DNA of 64,000 nt from Symsagittifera roscoffensis (taxonomy: Eukaryota > Xenacoelomorpha > Acoela > Convolutidae). The notes beneath the pieces are model-generated. The model saw only the letters and a list, made by a program, of their open reading frames with translations, did not search any database and was not told the origin of the DNA. The stretch covers positions 56,953,964 to 57,017,963 of the forward strand of contig NC_087067.1 of assembly GCF_963678635.1 (NCBI RefSeq). The letters run 5' to 3'. Position 1 is the first letter of the stretch. Each line of letters begins with the position of its first letter. Of this stretch, positions 41,206 through 54,863 are shown piece by piece. Made by a program: the position numbers and the translations under genes.

Positions 41206-41350
41206 ATAATGGTCACCATGTATTAAATGATCAGCAATGGTCACTATGTAATAATCCTAATTGTCACCATGTATAATTTTATACATAATGGTCACTATGT
41301 TATAATCCTAATTGTCACCATGTATAATTTTATACCTAATTGTCCTCATG
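41206..41350 (+). repeat. Minisatellite built on ATGGTCACCATGTA
   Basis: Units of about 52-60 bp: (A)ATGGTCACTATGTAATAATCC then TAATTGTCACCATGTATA and ATTTTATAC. Near-palindromic GGTCACC cores alternate. The same array lies at 57975-58140. Confidence 0.65.
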
Positions 41351-41900
41351 TAAAACTTCGGTATATTATTGAGTATTCCCACTGAACGTTGTGGAAACGG
41401 GAATGAAATTAAGTTTTGGTCGATGCATGTTTTGCCTTCTAAAATTTGGGGTTATTGGCTTGTTTACATGTAAAATGACGTTATAAACCTATTATATGCA
41501 ATCAGTTGAACCTAATGCAACCAAACTATTTGGTATATAGGAAATCACCAGATTTTGGCAGAGTAGCTTAACTGTTGGCTGCGGTGAGCGTTTTCCTTCA
41601 AAAATGCATGTTTTATTGCTGAATCCCAAAGACAGGAAAATTCGTCAATTGCGGCGGTCGCCACCTCTATTTAGGCAAAACTTATTGATCAATTTGACCG
41701 AAATGAGAATGAAAAATTACTTTAAGCCAAATGAAAATAAAAAAAAAGAAAAATTACGAAACACTGAAAACTCCAAAATTATGAAATTGGCAGAAAAAAA
41801 AATCGACGTTTCCATTTTCCGTATCTACAGGAAACTAAAAAACGTCTGAAATCTATGACAAAAGCTTTGATTTTATAGAAAGGTTGAAAGAGCTAATAGT

Positions 41901-42155
41901 TTGAAGTGGCTAAAGATCTTGAAAAACGAGAACACTGATGAAAGCCAAAAGTGCCCATTAATTTTGCTGCAGCCATTTCTAAGACTTGCATATACCACTT
42001 TTTATATAAAAACGAAAACAGTTTTCGGGGCTTCTAGAAAACGTTTAGTACTTCCTATTAACTTTATTGTGCTAACCGAATTTTTGAAAATATTCATCAA
42101 AGCGGACCTAGTAACTGAGAGAAAACTGTTATTTGTTTGCCAATATAAACGATAA
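41901..42155 (+). other. Small ORF kept in both 2.2-kb copies
   Basis: NENTDESQKCPLILLQPFLR, FGASRKRLVLPINFI, EFLKIFIKADLV, LLFVCQYKR; 84 codons. The copy at 58693-58941 has the same protein apart from a few changes and a four-residue stretch produced by paired, frame-restoring indels (IVLTEF versus ICANEF). No domain recognised; it may be a transposon remnant. Confidence 0.3.
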
Positions 42156-43367
42156 AACAGAGTGACCATCGAACAAAGCAGGTGAAAATTTATTTGCGAC
42201 TTTTAAGGAAAGCAGTTATTCAAATTAGAGCAAACTCAATCGGGAAAGACTGAACACAAACTAAGACAAGTTATGGATTCAAACTCAAAACTTGATATGA
42301 GTTCGGAGTTTTAATTTGAGCATTCAAAATTTTCGATTTTTCCATTAAAAGAATATGCAATTAAATAACTTTTTATTTTGATACTACAATCTGGTCAACT
42401 GTTCTCAGTATCTTCTAATTATTTTCAAACTGGTTTTTACAAGAGCTTTCTATTGAAAAGTTTGAAGCGCTATCAGTTATTATCATTGATTAACACTCTG
42501 CTCAACAAATTAAATTTTGAGTTTTTTAATATAAATCTGATCTTTTGAGTATTTCCATGATTACGCTATTGCCTCTCAACATACGGTGGCTTTCGGACCA
42601 AAATATTTGATAACTCATCTACAACTAATTGTGTTATTGAGTGATCAACCTTTCTTTCAATATATGTCTGAGGTGATCGCATCATGATAATTCTTCTCAT
42701 TTTTGCATCGATAATTGTCTGCTCTATTAACAAGACTTGTCTTCGAAAAACCCTTAGTTGTGTGAAATTGTAAGAAAAAAATCAAGCCTTATCATCGACA
42801 CTCTACTTGAATCTTCGGATTCCGTCAGGACGATAGCTGTTTCAAACTAAGCAATGCTTTCACACCAATTTGGCTAAAGCAGTTTCCGATAACTTGTAAG
42901 TGCCATTTTGTAGTTTCAATGCATTTCGATAAACGTCAATTATGTTGTGTTATCTTAAGCTGGAACGACTAACAAAGATATGTTTAATTTGCTCAAAATA
43001 TATTTTTTAGACATTTTTACCTTGAAGAATTAAAATTTTGAGCCTCAATGCAGAAAGACTTGCTGTTTATTTCAAAGACAAAAAGCGTAAGCAATTTGAG
43101 CTATCTCATAAAAAAATTTATCAACTAAATAAATCTTGAATTTAAACAATTTAAACTGACTGTTTATCTGATTACACAATTGCTTCACTTCCGTGGGTTT
43201 ATAAGTCTGATTCAAAATTTTGATTTTTCCAATGAAAACCATTGAGAACTTGTGGTTTTTAGAGATTGATCAATCATTCTTCAATGATACAGTATCTGTC
43301 ACTCAGACTTTGCTCGCTTACCGTCTTCAGCTCTACCAGCCGCATGTCAATTTCAACCATTCTTCTA

Positions 43368-43661
43368 TCAATTGTGTTCGTATGCACGATCAATGATTTT
43401 CCTCAAAAAACCATAAATTTTTTCTAATAATTTTGTTATCATAATTTTTATCTCTATGAGCAACAGTTCATCAAACGCTTTGGACTCCATGCTGTCTCCA
43501 ATTGGAATTGTTGTTTGATGCTTCCAACGACATCTTTTTGTAAAAACTTGAAAATTGATCTTTCCTGTTACAATTTCGAAACATTTTTCATAATCATTGA
43601 CTGCAGATAAATTCAAATTATCAATGCAGCTTATGCCATTTTTTAAAATTAAATTGTTCAT
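43368..43661 (-). CDS. Unrecognised 97-aa ORF
   Basis: NNLILKNGISCIDNLNLSAV, KCFEIVTGKINFQVFTKRCR, ESKAFDELLLIEIKIMITKL, LRKIIDRAYEHN. Composition is protein-like, with a helical C-terminus. Present only in the first 2.2-kb region. No family known and no clear splice context; could be a chance frame. Confidence 0.25.
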   Translation of the reverse strand: MNNLILKNGISCIDNLNLSAVNDYEKCFEIVTGKINFQVFTKRCRWKHQTTIPIGDSMESKAFDELLLIEIKIMITKLLEKIYGFLRKIIDRAYEHN

Positions 43662-43859
43662 AATAAGGATACCTGGAAGATCAAATATTTCGAGTAAATT
43701 AAAAAAAAATTATCAAATTGTTTTGCAAATCAAGAAAATGAAAAAAACTATCATTATAGTGTCTGGTTGATTATTCTAGAATATTCGAGAAACTTAAGAA
43801 GAAAGATAAGAAAGATTTGGATTGAGTTACCTATATACTTTTATATGAAATTAAATAAA

Positions 43860-45200
43860 CGATTACAACTATACTCAAACATACATATACCACCAAACAT
43901 ATAAAGCTGCGTACTTGTAAACATAAAAAACGTAAACACATTTTCATAAGTTGCAAACTTAAATGCATACTCACAAAAACAGTCATAAGTATTTTATTAC
44001 ATACATACGTTTTTTCATACCCATTTAAATACTTACATAAGGTTATTCATACAAACTTACATACAAAAACATTGACATACAAACTTACCGTATACAAACA
44101 TACATACATGTATACATAAGCACAAAACTTACATAAAAACATACATACATACATACATACATACATACATACATACATACATACATACATGCATACATAG
44201 ATACATACAAACGTACTTACATATATAAATACAAATTTAAAGTTACTTAGAGACATTCATACTACCATACGTACAAAATTACATGAAGGTATGATTATAA
44301 ACCTACATAGTCTTATACATAAGAAGAATGAAAATAAACTATCATACATACATAAATTTTACATACTTGCTTGCATACTTTTAAACCTGCAGTCAATTAT
44401 ACGAAAAGTTTTGCTTACACACTTGCAAAGATTTTGACTTACTATTTCTGCTGACCTTTAAAATAGAACAAAAATTAAACACACAAACCAGCTTACATTC
44501 ACTTCACATTTCAAGACAAATATTTACACACATTCAGACAAAAGAGTCAGGCAATACAGACCGGCATTCATACGTCTTTACATACAATCATATAAACGTG
44601 TATTTCATACTCATATACGAATATACATAAGTATTTGCCCAAAAACATACATTGATACAAAACTATTGCTTGTTTTCATTCATTCAATCAAGCGGACATG
44701 CAGTCAAGAGTTCTGAATTACATAAAACATACAAATTTACACAACTTCTAAATAATCAAATGAATACACATTAATAGTATTACATATAGTAGAATACAAA
44801 TAGTAGAATACAGTATACCAAATATTAGAATACACACAATTATAACAAATAGTAGATTGGATATAACTTGATTAATTACCTTTATACATTCAAAACGTTG
44901 TACACTTTTGCATAGATACACACAGTTTACATGAATACATACATACGCAAAGCATATGTGCGTACAAAAATACTATGCATATAGTATCTTGTCAAACCTT
45001 CAAGAAAAACTAGAACATTTAAAAAATTCAAGTTGGGTTATAGTTATTCTTCTAGTTACAATTGTTTTGGTTTACAAACGCATAGGGAAAAAATGTACTC
45101 ATACATACAAACACATCAACTTGCATACATACACGCATACACAAAAGATATTTACTTGCATTTGCTCATAAACACAAATGTTCACACAAAAAAATAATCA
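43860..45200 (+). repeat. CATA-rich satellite block
   Basis: Dominated by CATAC/ACATA phrases, with a pure (CATA)n run at about 44140-44190. Related to 60200-62480, including the segment CATTCAGACAAAAGAGTCAGG (44533). Frames in it (for example 44047-44256, Cys-Met-Tyr-Val repeats) are products of the microsatellite. Confidence 0.8.
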
Positions 45201-45639
45201 TTACGTTTTACGTATAAATATATTCAAATACAGTCAAACCTACATACACAATTTGATTTTACAAAGCAAACGTCGCAAGCAGAGATTTGCAAAGAAATGC
45301 CAGCTTTTAGCCTTGTCATCTACACAATTTAGCAACTTTTTTCAACTTTAAAAAAATAAAAAATGGTGATAAACGTTTTTTTAATATGTCTGTTCATCTC
45401 CCAAACGAATGTTCCAATGGTATCAAACTTTAACTCAAAAGTGACCAGTGAGTCATGAGAAGTGCTTTTAGTGGTCAGGAGAAAAAACCAAAGCTTACTA
45501 ACTTGCATAGTACGGGAAAATTTCAAAACAAATTGTTGAAAGTTTTTTATTGGACGGTCCGAATAGACTTTTTTGACATATCGAAAATTGCTTTCAACTA
45601 AATATTTAGTTTTGTACAGAAAATTCACAGTCAGCGGAA

Positions 45640-48600
45640 AATTTTGGTTCGAAACAAAAATTTAGCCATTTTTCTAAGAATCGTAATCTTTTTTTAAAAA
45701 CTTTGTTTTTTGATTCATCTGTTAGCTCTGTAATTTGATATATCTTCAGTTGACGATTAGGCTGCAGGTTTAACCGTTCACCAAGTTACATTGACTAGAG
45801 CTGCACAGTATGTTGTTTTCTCGCTAAACCATCAACACTTTTAGTGTTTGAAAAAATATAATTACTTCTGAAAAGCAATTTAATTCAGGTTCAACTGTTC
45901 TTTTTTTCAACTTTTTCCCCCGTATTTATGCAATATCGATAGTTTGAGCTATGGTATGTTAGAAAATAATCTTTCAACTATGATAAAACTAACGGTAAAG
46001 GGTATGTTTTAGAGAAAAAAAATTGTTCTAAACTGATGTTCAACTCATTTTTTCAGTAATATAGAAAACTTTCAGTAAATTTTTAATTTTGTGCAAAACA
46101 AACCACCCAATCTTCTTTTGCTATTTTGAATTTTCTAGAACGAATGTTTTTAAGACATGATTCTAAATAAAACACAAATTTTTTTATAAATTTAAAGAAT
46201 TGAGAGCAAAAAAATCTTTTGTTCTTTTTGTTTTGCTTAATTTAGATTACAAAACAAACAGCTAATCATTAATAAATTCAAATTAACTATTTGAAAAAAA
46301 AAATACAAAACAAAACAGATTGAAAATTTTTCAATTGACGCCACGGTTAACAGAGACTGATGCGTTCCGATCCTTTTTCTTGTTTTTTGCGAGCAAGTGG
46401 CGTTTACATTTGGCTAACATCGGTTGTCTGAATACTGCACCAAGGGCTAACTGTTAGACTGATTTCTGCAATGAGAGTAACAAGGTGAAGCTGGTGGCTC
46501 CATTTCCAGGCCGACTTGGACCTCTCGACTTACTGGGAAGATCCAATTTGTCTCTACGAAAAAGGCGTGCGCTCATAAGGAGATGAGTAAATCTAGATCT
46601 TTGAATAGCATAAATTTGGGCTATTTGCGCTGAATTGATGATATAAACTCTGATAATCAAAAATTCATTTTTTCTGATGGCCTTTTAAACAATTTTTTTT
46701 TCAAAAGATATGAATAGAATAAGATAACCTAAATGGATAAAATCTGATTTAGAGTGATCCAATTATCCTTATGTGAATAAGGAAAGACAATCTCCGTGAG
46801 CACTCTTGTCAAAAATCAAACGGTTTTTAGCGGAATCAGTCAAAAGTTACACGTACAGTTTTTTAAATTTTTACGGTAACGGAGAGCAAACATTGAATTG
46901 AAACGGGTAAAACTAAGAATCAAATGATTAAAGCAGGCTACTGCAGAGGCGTTGTTTTTGCGCTAAAAACAGAACAAGTCTTATCATGAATTGGAAATGA
47001 AATAGCTGATAAATGCTTTGTTTTGTATAATCAAGACCACATCTTTTCTAACTTTCGATAATAATTTTATCGACTCTTCTTCAACTTGAACAGTTTTGGA
47101 CAAGTAATAAGACATAGCATAGTTTTGGGCTCAAATTCATATCTTGTATTCAGCGGCTAATCTAAAATGAACACATAAATTCCCCTATGTTTGATTGAGA
47201 TTAATGATTGGGTATAGATGTCAGTCCACAACCAGAAAGGTTTTCAAATAGAAACCCTTTACATTTTAACCTGATTTAGTTACCAGAATTTGTTTATCTG
47301 CTGGTAAACTCATCCAATTTGGCTACGCTGTGTATGATCTATCACTGGTTGATAATCGAATGGTTTGAATAAACTAGAATTTATGTATATAAATCCGTGT
47401 TTGACTTTTTACGCGTGTTTATCGGTATTTGTAATTGTTAATTTTGATGTATATATGTTCAGAATGGTAACAATAGCTAAAAGTTAAGCCACAATCAAAC
47501 TCAATGTAGCTTTAGTTCCAGATTAGTCAAGATTTTCTAGAACATTTTACTAGGTGTTGTATCTTTACTATGTTTAACCAGATACTACAAAGTAAAATAA
47601 TTATGTGTAAATTGTATGCATTGCATGTTCAATTTTTACATGCTTTACGGATTGCGTGTATTGGAAATATTATACAAGAAAAGATGTAAAAGCATGTTGT
47701 TCCAAAGAGTTTTCGAATCAATTTAGGATATATAATTGTAATTGGAAATAAAATTTGATGTCAAAATCAATCCAAATTCTTCTTTTTACTTTTCTTCATT
47801 ATTCTAGATTGTTTCACCAGATGCTATGTGGGTACAGATTATCAATCAGACTTGGATACGTAAAATTAGTGCATGTAGATAGGCAATGTAATCAGTTTTT
47901 TTGTAAATGTAAGCACGATTAATATCTACTTTGTATGTTTTTGGTTATCTACATTTGGTTATAATAATTCATATGTATAAATTCACTTATGCGAGCAAAA
48001 GTATGCCATTAGAAGTGCGACTTTAAGTAGAAAAACATTTCATCTCAAATTTGTTTGCTGCTCTTGATTTCTAAATAGTTCACCACATACTAAAAATTTA
48101 CCAGATAAAACATTAAAACGTATTTCTATGCCTACATAGACATATAGTGTGTAATATGGTTTTACAAAACTTACCATTCCTTTTTAAACCCAGATAACCT
48201 AATATGTGCAATTTTAGTTAGTAAAAAAGCTAATAGCTAAAACCATTTAAATTTTTGTTTCAGGGTTTTAAATAATTCCCACTAGCTATTTCATATGCAG
48301 TGTAAAAAAAACGAAAGTTTTCATTCAATAATGAAGTATGCGAGTATGTAAGTGTCTAAGTTTGTATGATTTTTCAATCTCAATTTCGGGCTGACGCCTG
48401 TATGGGTTTATTTATCTTTGTATAAATGAAAAAACTCAGAATGAACTTGACTTAACCCCTGTTTTGTCATGAAAAGTCTTGTTTGTCTCACGTCAACGTA
48501 AATGTTAAATGTACAAAAACATGTGCAATTCATAAACACGTCGTGAATTTATTTTTTTTGTTTGAGATGAATGAAGCTGTGAATGAGTGTTTTTAAAATA
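45640..48600 (+). repeat. Fold-back array, forward unit
   Basis: A 3-kb unit: part R1 (45640-46430, ends CATCGGTTGTCTG), R2 (46430-47570, with GGCCGACTTGGACCTCTCGA) and R3 (47570-48600). R1 recurs forward at 51085-51876 and 54946-55732. R2 and R3 recur in reverse at 48900-51006 and 52880-54863. AT-rich, no credible gene; frames such as 46454-46660 recur only because the DNA does. Confidence 0.7.
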
Positions 48601-48879
48601 AAATGTGTTTTGTTTGTTTAACCAGATACTACAACCAGATACTACAAAGTAATATAATTATGTGTAAATTGTATGCATTGCACGTTCGATTTTTACCTGC
48701 TTTACGGTTTGCTTGTATTGGAATTGTTATATCAGAAAAGATATACAAGCATGTTGTTCCAAAAATTTTTCGAATCAATTTAGGATATATAATTGTAATT
48801 GGAAAAAAAATTTGATGTCAAAATCATACCAAATTCTTTTTTTTTTACTGTTCTTCATTATTCTAGATTGTTTCACCAG

Positions 48880-51006
48880 ATGTAAACGTGTTTATGAATT
48901 GTACATGTTTTTGTACATTTAAAATTTACGTTGACGTGAGACAAACAAGACTTTTCATGACAAAACAGGGGTTAAGTCAAGTTCATTCTGAGTTTTTTCA
49001 TTTATACAAAGATAAATAAACCCATACAGGCGTCAGCCCGAAATTGAGATTGAAAAATCATACAAACTTAGACATTTACATACTCGCATACTTCATTATT
49101 AAATGAAAACATTCGTTTTTTCACACTGCATATGAAATAGTTAGTGAGAATTATTTAAAATCCTGAGACAAAAATTTAAATGGTTTTGGCTATTAGCTTT
49201 ATTAATAATTAAAATTGCACATATTAAGTTATTTGGGTTAAAAAAGGAATGGTAAGTTTTGTAAAACCATATTACACACTATATGTCTATGTAGGCATAG
49301 AAATACGTTTTAATGTTTTATCTGGTAAATTTTTAGTATGCGGTGACTATTCAGAAATCAAGAGCAGCAAAAAAATTTGAGAATGAATTGTTTTTCTACT
49401 TAAAGTAGCACTTCTGATGGCATGCTTTTGATCGCATAAGTGAATTTATACATATGATTTATCATAACCAAATGTAGATAACCAAATACATACAGAGTAG
49501 ATATTAATCATAATTACATTTACAAAAAAACTGATTACAATGCCTATCTACATGCGCTAACTTTACCTATCAAAGTCTGATTGATAATCTGTACCCACTT
49601 AGCATCTGGTGAAACAATCTAGAGCAATGAAGAAAAGTAAAAAGAAGAATTTGGATTGATTTTGACATCAAACATTATTTTCAATTACAATTATATATCC
49701 TAAATTGATTCGAAAACTTTTTGGAACAACATGCTTGTACATCTTTTCTGATATAACATTTCCAATACAAGCAATCCGTAAAGCATGTAAAAATCTAACA
49801 TGCAATGGATACAATTTACACATAATTATATTACTTTGTAGTATCTGGTTGAACATAGTACAGATACAACACCTAGTAAAATGTTCTAGAAAATCTTGAC
49901 TAATCTGGAATTAAAGCTACATTGAGTTTGATTGTGGCTTAACTCTTAGCTACTGTTACCATTCTGAACATATATACATCAAAATTAACAATTACAAATA
50001 CCGATAAACACGCGTAAAAAGTCAAACACGGATTTATATACATAAATTCTAGTTTATTCAAACCATTCGATTATCAACCAGTGATAGATCATACACAGCG
50101 TAGCCAAATTGGATAAGTTTCCCAGCAGATAAACGAATTCTGGTAAGACTAAATCAGGTTAAAATGTAAAGGGTTTCTCTGTGAAAATTTTTCTGGTTGT
50201 GGACTGACATCTATACCCAATCATGAATCTCAATCAAACATAGGGAAAATTATGTGTTCATTTTAGATTAGCCGCTGAATACAAGATATGAATGTGAGCC
50301 CAAAACTATGCTGTGTTTTTTTAGTTGTCCAAAACTGTTCAATTTGAAGAAGAGTCGATAAAATTACTATCGAAAGTTAGAAAAGGTGTGGTCTTGATTA
50401 TACAAAATAAAGCATTTATCAGCTATTTCATTTCCAATTCATGATAAGACTTTTTCTGTTTTTAGCGCAAAAACAACGCCTCTGCAGTAGCGCGCTTTAA
50501 TCATTTGACACATAGTTTCACACGTTTCAATTCAATGTTTGCTCTCCGTTACCGCAAAACTTTTAAAAACTGTACGTGTAACTTTTGACTGATTCCCCTC
50601 AAGAACGTACAATTTTGACAAGACTGCTCATGGAGATTGTCTTTCCTTATTAGACAACCATTAAATTCAAATAATGATAATTAGCTCGCTCTAAATTACA
50701 TTTTTCCATTTAGGTTATCTTATTCTATTCTTATCTTTTAAAAATATGGTTTAAAAGGCCATCAGAAAAGATGACTTTTTGATTATCAGAGTTTATATAA
50801 TCGATTCAGCGCATATAGCCAAAATTATGCTAATCAGAGATCTTGATTTTTTCATCCCTTATTAGGGCATTCTTCTTTCGTAGAGACAAATTGGATCTTC
50901 CCAGTAAATCGAGAGGCCCAAGTCGGCCTGGAAATGGAGCCACCAGCTTCACCTTGTTACTCTCATTGCAGAAATCAGTCTAACAGTTAGCCCTTGGTGC
51001 AGTAGG
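48880..51006 (-). repeat. Fold-back array, inverted unit 1
   Basis: Reverse complement of R3 and R2. The turn-round lies near 48880, where forward TTTCACCAGATG passes into inverted GTAAACGTGTTTATGAATTG. Identity to the forward unit is high with small indels. Confidence 0.7.
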
Positions 51007-51876
51007 CAGACAACCGATGTTAGCCAAATGTAAAGGCCAGTTGTTCGAAAAAAACATGAAAAAGGATCGGAACGCATCAGTCTCTGGTTCGAAATAAAAA
51101 TTTTAGCCATCGTTCTAAGAATCGTAATCTTTTTTTTTAAAAGTTTTGTTTTTTGATTCATTTGTTAGTTCTGTAGTTTGATATATCTTCAGTTGATGAT
51201 TAGGCTGCAGGTTTAACCGTACACCAATTTATATTTACATGGGTTGCACATTATGTTGTTTTCTCGCTGAACCATCAACACTTTTATTGTTTGAAAAAAT
51301 ATTTTTAGTTCTGAAAAAGCTATTTAAAACAGGTTCAACTGTTCTTTTTTTCATCTTTTTCCCCCGTATTTATGCAAAATTGATAGTTTGAGCTATGGTA
51401 TTTTAGAAAAAAGTCTTTTAATTATGATAAAATTAACGGTAAAGGGTATGTTTTAGAGAAAACAAAAGTTGTTTTAAACTGATGTTTGACTCATTTTTTC
51501 AGTAATAAAGAAAACTTTCAGTATATTTTATATTTTGTGCAAAATAAACAACCCAATCTTCTTTTGCGATTTTGAATTTTCTAGAACGAGCGTTTTTTAG
51601 ACATGATTCTAAATGAAACACAATTTTTTTTAAATTTAAAGAATTAAGAGCAAAAAAAATTTTGTTTTTTTGTTTTGTTTAATTTAGATTACAAAACAAA
51701 CAACTAATCATTAAGAAATTCAACTTAACTATTTGAAAAAAAAACAATACAAAACACAAAACAGACTGAAAGTTTTTCAATTGACGCCACGTTTAACAGA
51801 GACTGATGCGTTCCAATCCTTTTTCTTAATTTTTGCGAGCAACTGGCGTTTACATTTGGCTAACATCGGTTGTCTG
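51007..51876. mobile_element. 870-bp element with 80-bp terminal inverted repeats (R1), copy A
   Basis: Starts CAGACAACCGATGTTAGCC and ends with its complement GGCTAACATCGGTTGTCTG; the inverted match extends about 80 bp to GCATCAGTCTCTG. Internal DNA is AT-rich and non-coding. Another copy lies at 54864-55732. The 45640-46430 copy lacks the left end. No target duplication is evident. Confidence 0.6.
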
Positions 51877-52596
51877 ATATACAAGCATGTTGTTCCAAAA
51901 AGTTTTCGAATCAATTTAGGATAAACAATTGTAATTGGAAAAAAAATTTGACGTCAAAATCAATCCAAATTCTGTTTTTTACTGTTCTTCATTATTTTAG
52001 GTTGTTTCACCAGATGGTCAGTGGGAACAGATTATCAATCAGATTTGGATACGTAAAATTAGTGCATGTAGATAGGCAATGTAATCAGTTTTTTTTTGTA
52101 AATGTAAGCATGATTAATATCTTTTTTGTATCTTTTTGGTTATCTACATTTGGTTCTAATAATTCATATGTATAAATTCTTCTATGCGATCAAAAGTGTG
52201 CCATCAGAAGTGCGACTTTAAGTAGAAAAAAATTTCATCTCAAACTTTTTTGCTGCTTTTGATTCCTGAATAGTTCACCACATACTAAAATTTTGTCTGC
52301 AGGTATGTAAGTGTCTAAGTTTGTATGATTTTTCAATCTCAATTTCGGGCTGACGCCTGTATGGGTTTATTTATCTTTGTATAAATGAAAAAACTCAGAA
52401 TGAACTTGACTTAACCCCTGTTTTGTCATGAAAAGTCTTGTTTGTCTCATGTCAACGTAAATTTTAAATGTACAAAAACATGTACAATTCATAAACACGT
52501 CGTGCAATTATTTACTTGTTTGAGATGAATGAAGCTGTGAATGAGTGTTTTCAAAATAAATTGCGTTTTGTTTGTTTATTTGTTTAAGTTTTTGTT

Positions 52597-52880
52597 TAGG
52601 AACGCCTGTAACAGAATCCATCTCTATGTTGATAATCTCTTGACCTAGCCTCATTCGGTAAAACTGTGTTTTTATTGTTGGGATGATAGTTAAGCCATAC
52701 CGAGTAAATCAGTGAGAGGCATTGCACGTCGCTACTCTCCTCAGAACGCCTCTCACTGGTGTAGTCGGTATGGATTAACTATCATCCAAACAATAAAAAC
52801 ACTGATTTACCGAATGAGGCTAGGTCAAGAGATTATCAACATAGAGTAGGATTCTGTTGCCTGCGTTCCTAACCAAAAAC
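52597..52880. repeat. Near-perfect 280-bp palindrome
   Basis: Arms of about 130 bp: GTTAAGCCATACCGA..TCAGTGAGAGGC on the left answers GCCTCTCACTGG..TCGGTATGG on the right, with GATAATCTCTTGACCTAGCC mirrored by GGCTAGGTCAAGAGATTATC. The centre lies near 52735. R3 DNA flanks it in opposite orientations, so the inverted symmetry extends at least 700 bp on each side. Confidence 0.85.
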
Positions 52881-54863
52881 TGAAACAAATAAGCAAACAA
52901 AACACATTTTATTTTAAAATTCACATTATTTTATTTTATTCACAGCTTCATTCATCTCAAACAAAAAAATAAATGCACGACGTCTTCATGAATTGTACAT
53001 GTTTTTGTACATTTAAAATTGACAAACAAACGTGAGACAAAGAAAACTTTTCATGAAAAAACAGGGGTTAAGTCAAGTTCATTCTGAGTTTTTTCATTTA
53101 AACAAAGATAAATAAACCCATACGGGCGTCAGCCCGAAATTGAGATTGAAAAATCATACAAACTTATACACTTACATACTCGCAGACAAATTTTTAGTAT
53201 GTGGTGAACTATTCAGAAATCAAAAGCAACAAAAAAGTTTGAGATCAATTTTTTTTTACTTAAAGTCGCACTTTTTATGGCATACTTTTGATCGCATAAG
53301 TGAATTTATACATATGAATTATTATAACCAAATGTAGATAACCAAAAACATACAAAGTAGATATTAATCGTGCTTACATTTACAAAAAAACTGAATACAT
53401 TGCCTATCTACATGCACTAATTTTACGTATCCAAATCTGATTGATAATCTGTACCCACTTAGGATCTGGTGAAACAATCTAGAATAATGAAGAAAAATAA
53501 AAAGAAGAATTTGGATTGATTTTGACATCAATTTTTATTTCCAATTACAATTATATATCCTAAATTGATTCCAAAACTTTTTGGAACAACATGCTTGTAC
53601 ATCTTTTCTGATATAACATTTCCAATACAAGCAATCCGTAAAGCATGTAAAAATCGAACATGCAATGCATACAATTTACACATAATTATATTACTTTGTA
53701 GTATCTGGTTGAACATAGCACATATACAACACCTAGTAAAATGTTCTAGAAAATCTTGACTAATCTGGAACTAAAGCTACATTGAGTTTGATTGTGGCCT
53801 AACTCTTATCTATTGTTACACTTCTGAACATATATACATAAAAATTAACAATTACACATACCGATAAACACGCGTAAAAAATCAAACACGGACTTATTTA
53901 CATAAATTCTAGTTCATTCAAACCATTCGATTATCAACCAGTGATAGACCATACACAGCGTAGCCAAATTGGATAAGTTTCCCAGCAGATAAACAAATTC
54001 TGGTAAGACTGAATCAGGTTAAAATGTAAAGGGTTTCTCTGTGAAAATCTTTCTGGTTGTGGACTGACATATATACCCAATCATGAATCTCAATCAAACA
54101 TAGGGATAATTATGTGTTCATTTAGATTAGCCGCTGAATACAAGATATGAATGTGAGCCCAAAACTATGCTGTGTTTTTTTACTTGTCCAAAACTGTTCA
54201 ATTTGAAGAAGAGTCGATAAAATTACTATCGAAAGTTAGAAAAGATGTGGTCTTGATTATACAAAATAAAGCATTTATCAGCTATTTCATTTCCAATTCA
54301 TGATAAGACTTGTTCTGTTTTTAGCGCAAAAACAACGCCTCTGCAGTAGCGCTTTAATCATTTGAGTCATAGTTTCACCCGTTTCAATTCAGTGTTTGCT
54401 CTCCGTTACCGCAAAACTTTAAAAAACTGTATGTGTAACTTTTGACTGATTCCGCTCAAGAACGTACAATTTTGACAAGACTGCTCATGGAGATTGTCTT
54501 TCCTTAATAGACAACAATTAAATTCAAATAATGATAATTAGATTGCTCTAAATTACATTTTTTCCATTTAGGTTATCTTTTTCTATTTATATCTTTTAAA
54601 AATATGGTTTAAAAGGCCATCAGAAAAGATGAATTTTTGATTATCAGAGTTTATATAATCGATTCAGTGCATATAGCCAAAATTATGCTAACAAAGATCT
54701 TGATTTACTCATCCCTTATGAGCGCATTCTTCTTTCGCAGAGACAAATTGGATCTTCCCAGTAAGTCAAGAGGCCCAAGTCGGCCTGGAAATGGAGCCAC
54801 CAGCTTCACCTTGTTACTCTCATTGCAGAAATCAGTCTAACAGTTAGCCCTTGATGCAGTAGG
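52880..54863 (-). repeat. Fold-back array, inverted unit 2
   Basis: Second reverse copy of R3 and R2 (landmarks GTATCTGGTTGAACATAG at 53700 and GAGCCACCAGCTTCACC at 54794). Similar to 48880-51006 with substitutions throughout. Confidence 0.7.

Larger units (their letters stand above)
41140..43350. repeat. 2.2-kb repeat unit, copy 1
   Basis: Begins GTAGTATGCATATAGTGC, shared with 57909. Contains the GGTCAC minisatellite (41206-41350), a piece matching the inverted Polinton right end (41400-41740) and then AT-rich DNA. Matches 57909-60208 at roughly 95 percent. After about 43350 this copy continues into a short ORF before CATA satellite; the other copy jumps directly. Confidence 0.8.

Noticed and set aside
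44047-44256. Cys-Met-Tyr-Val repeat protein
   Set aside because: Direct product of reading the CATA microsatellite; no start context or non-repeat sequence.
46454-46660. Conserved protein ending RGPSRPGNGATSF seen three times
   Set aside because: Recurs only as part of the duplicated R2 DNA; frames shift between copies and there is no family match.
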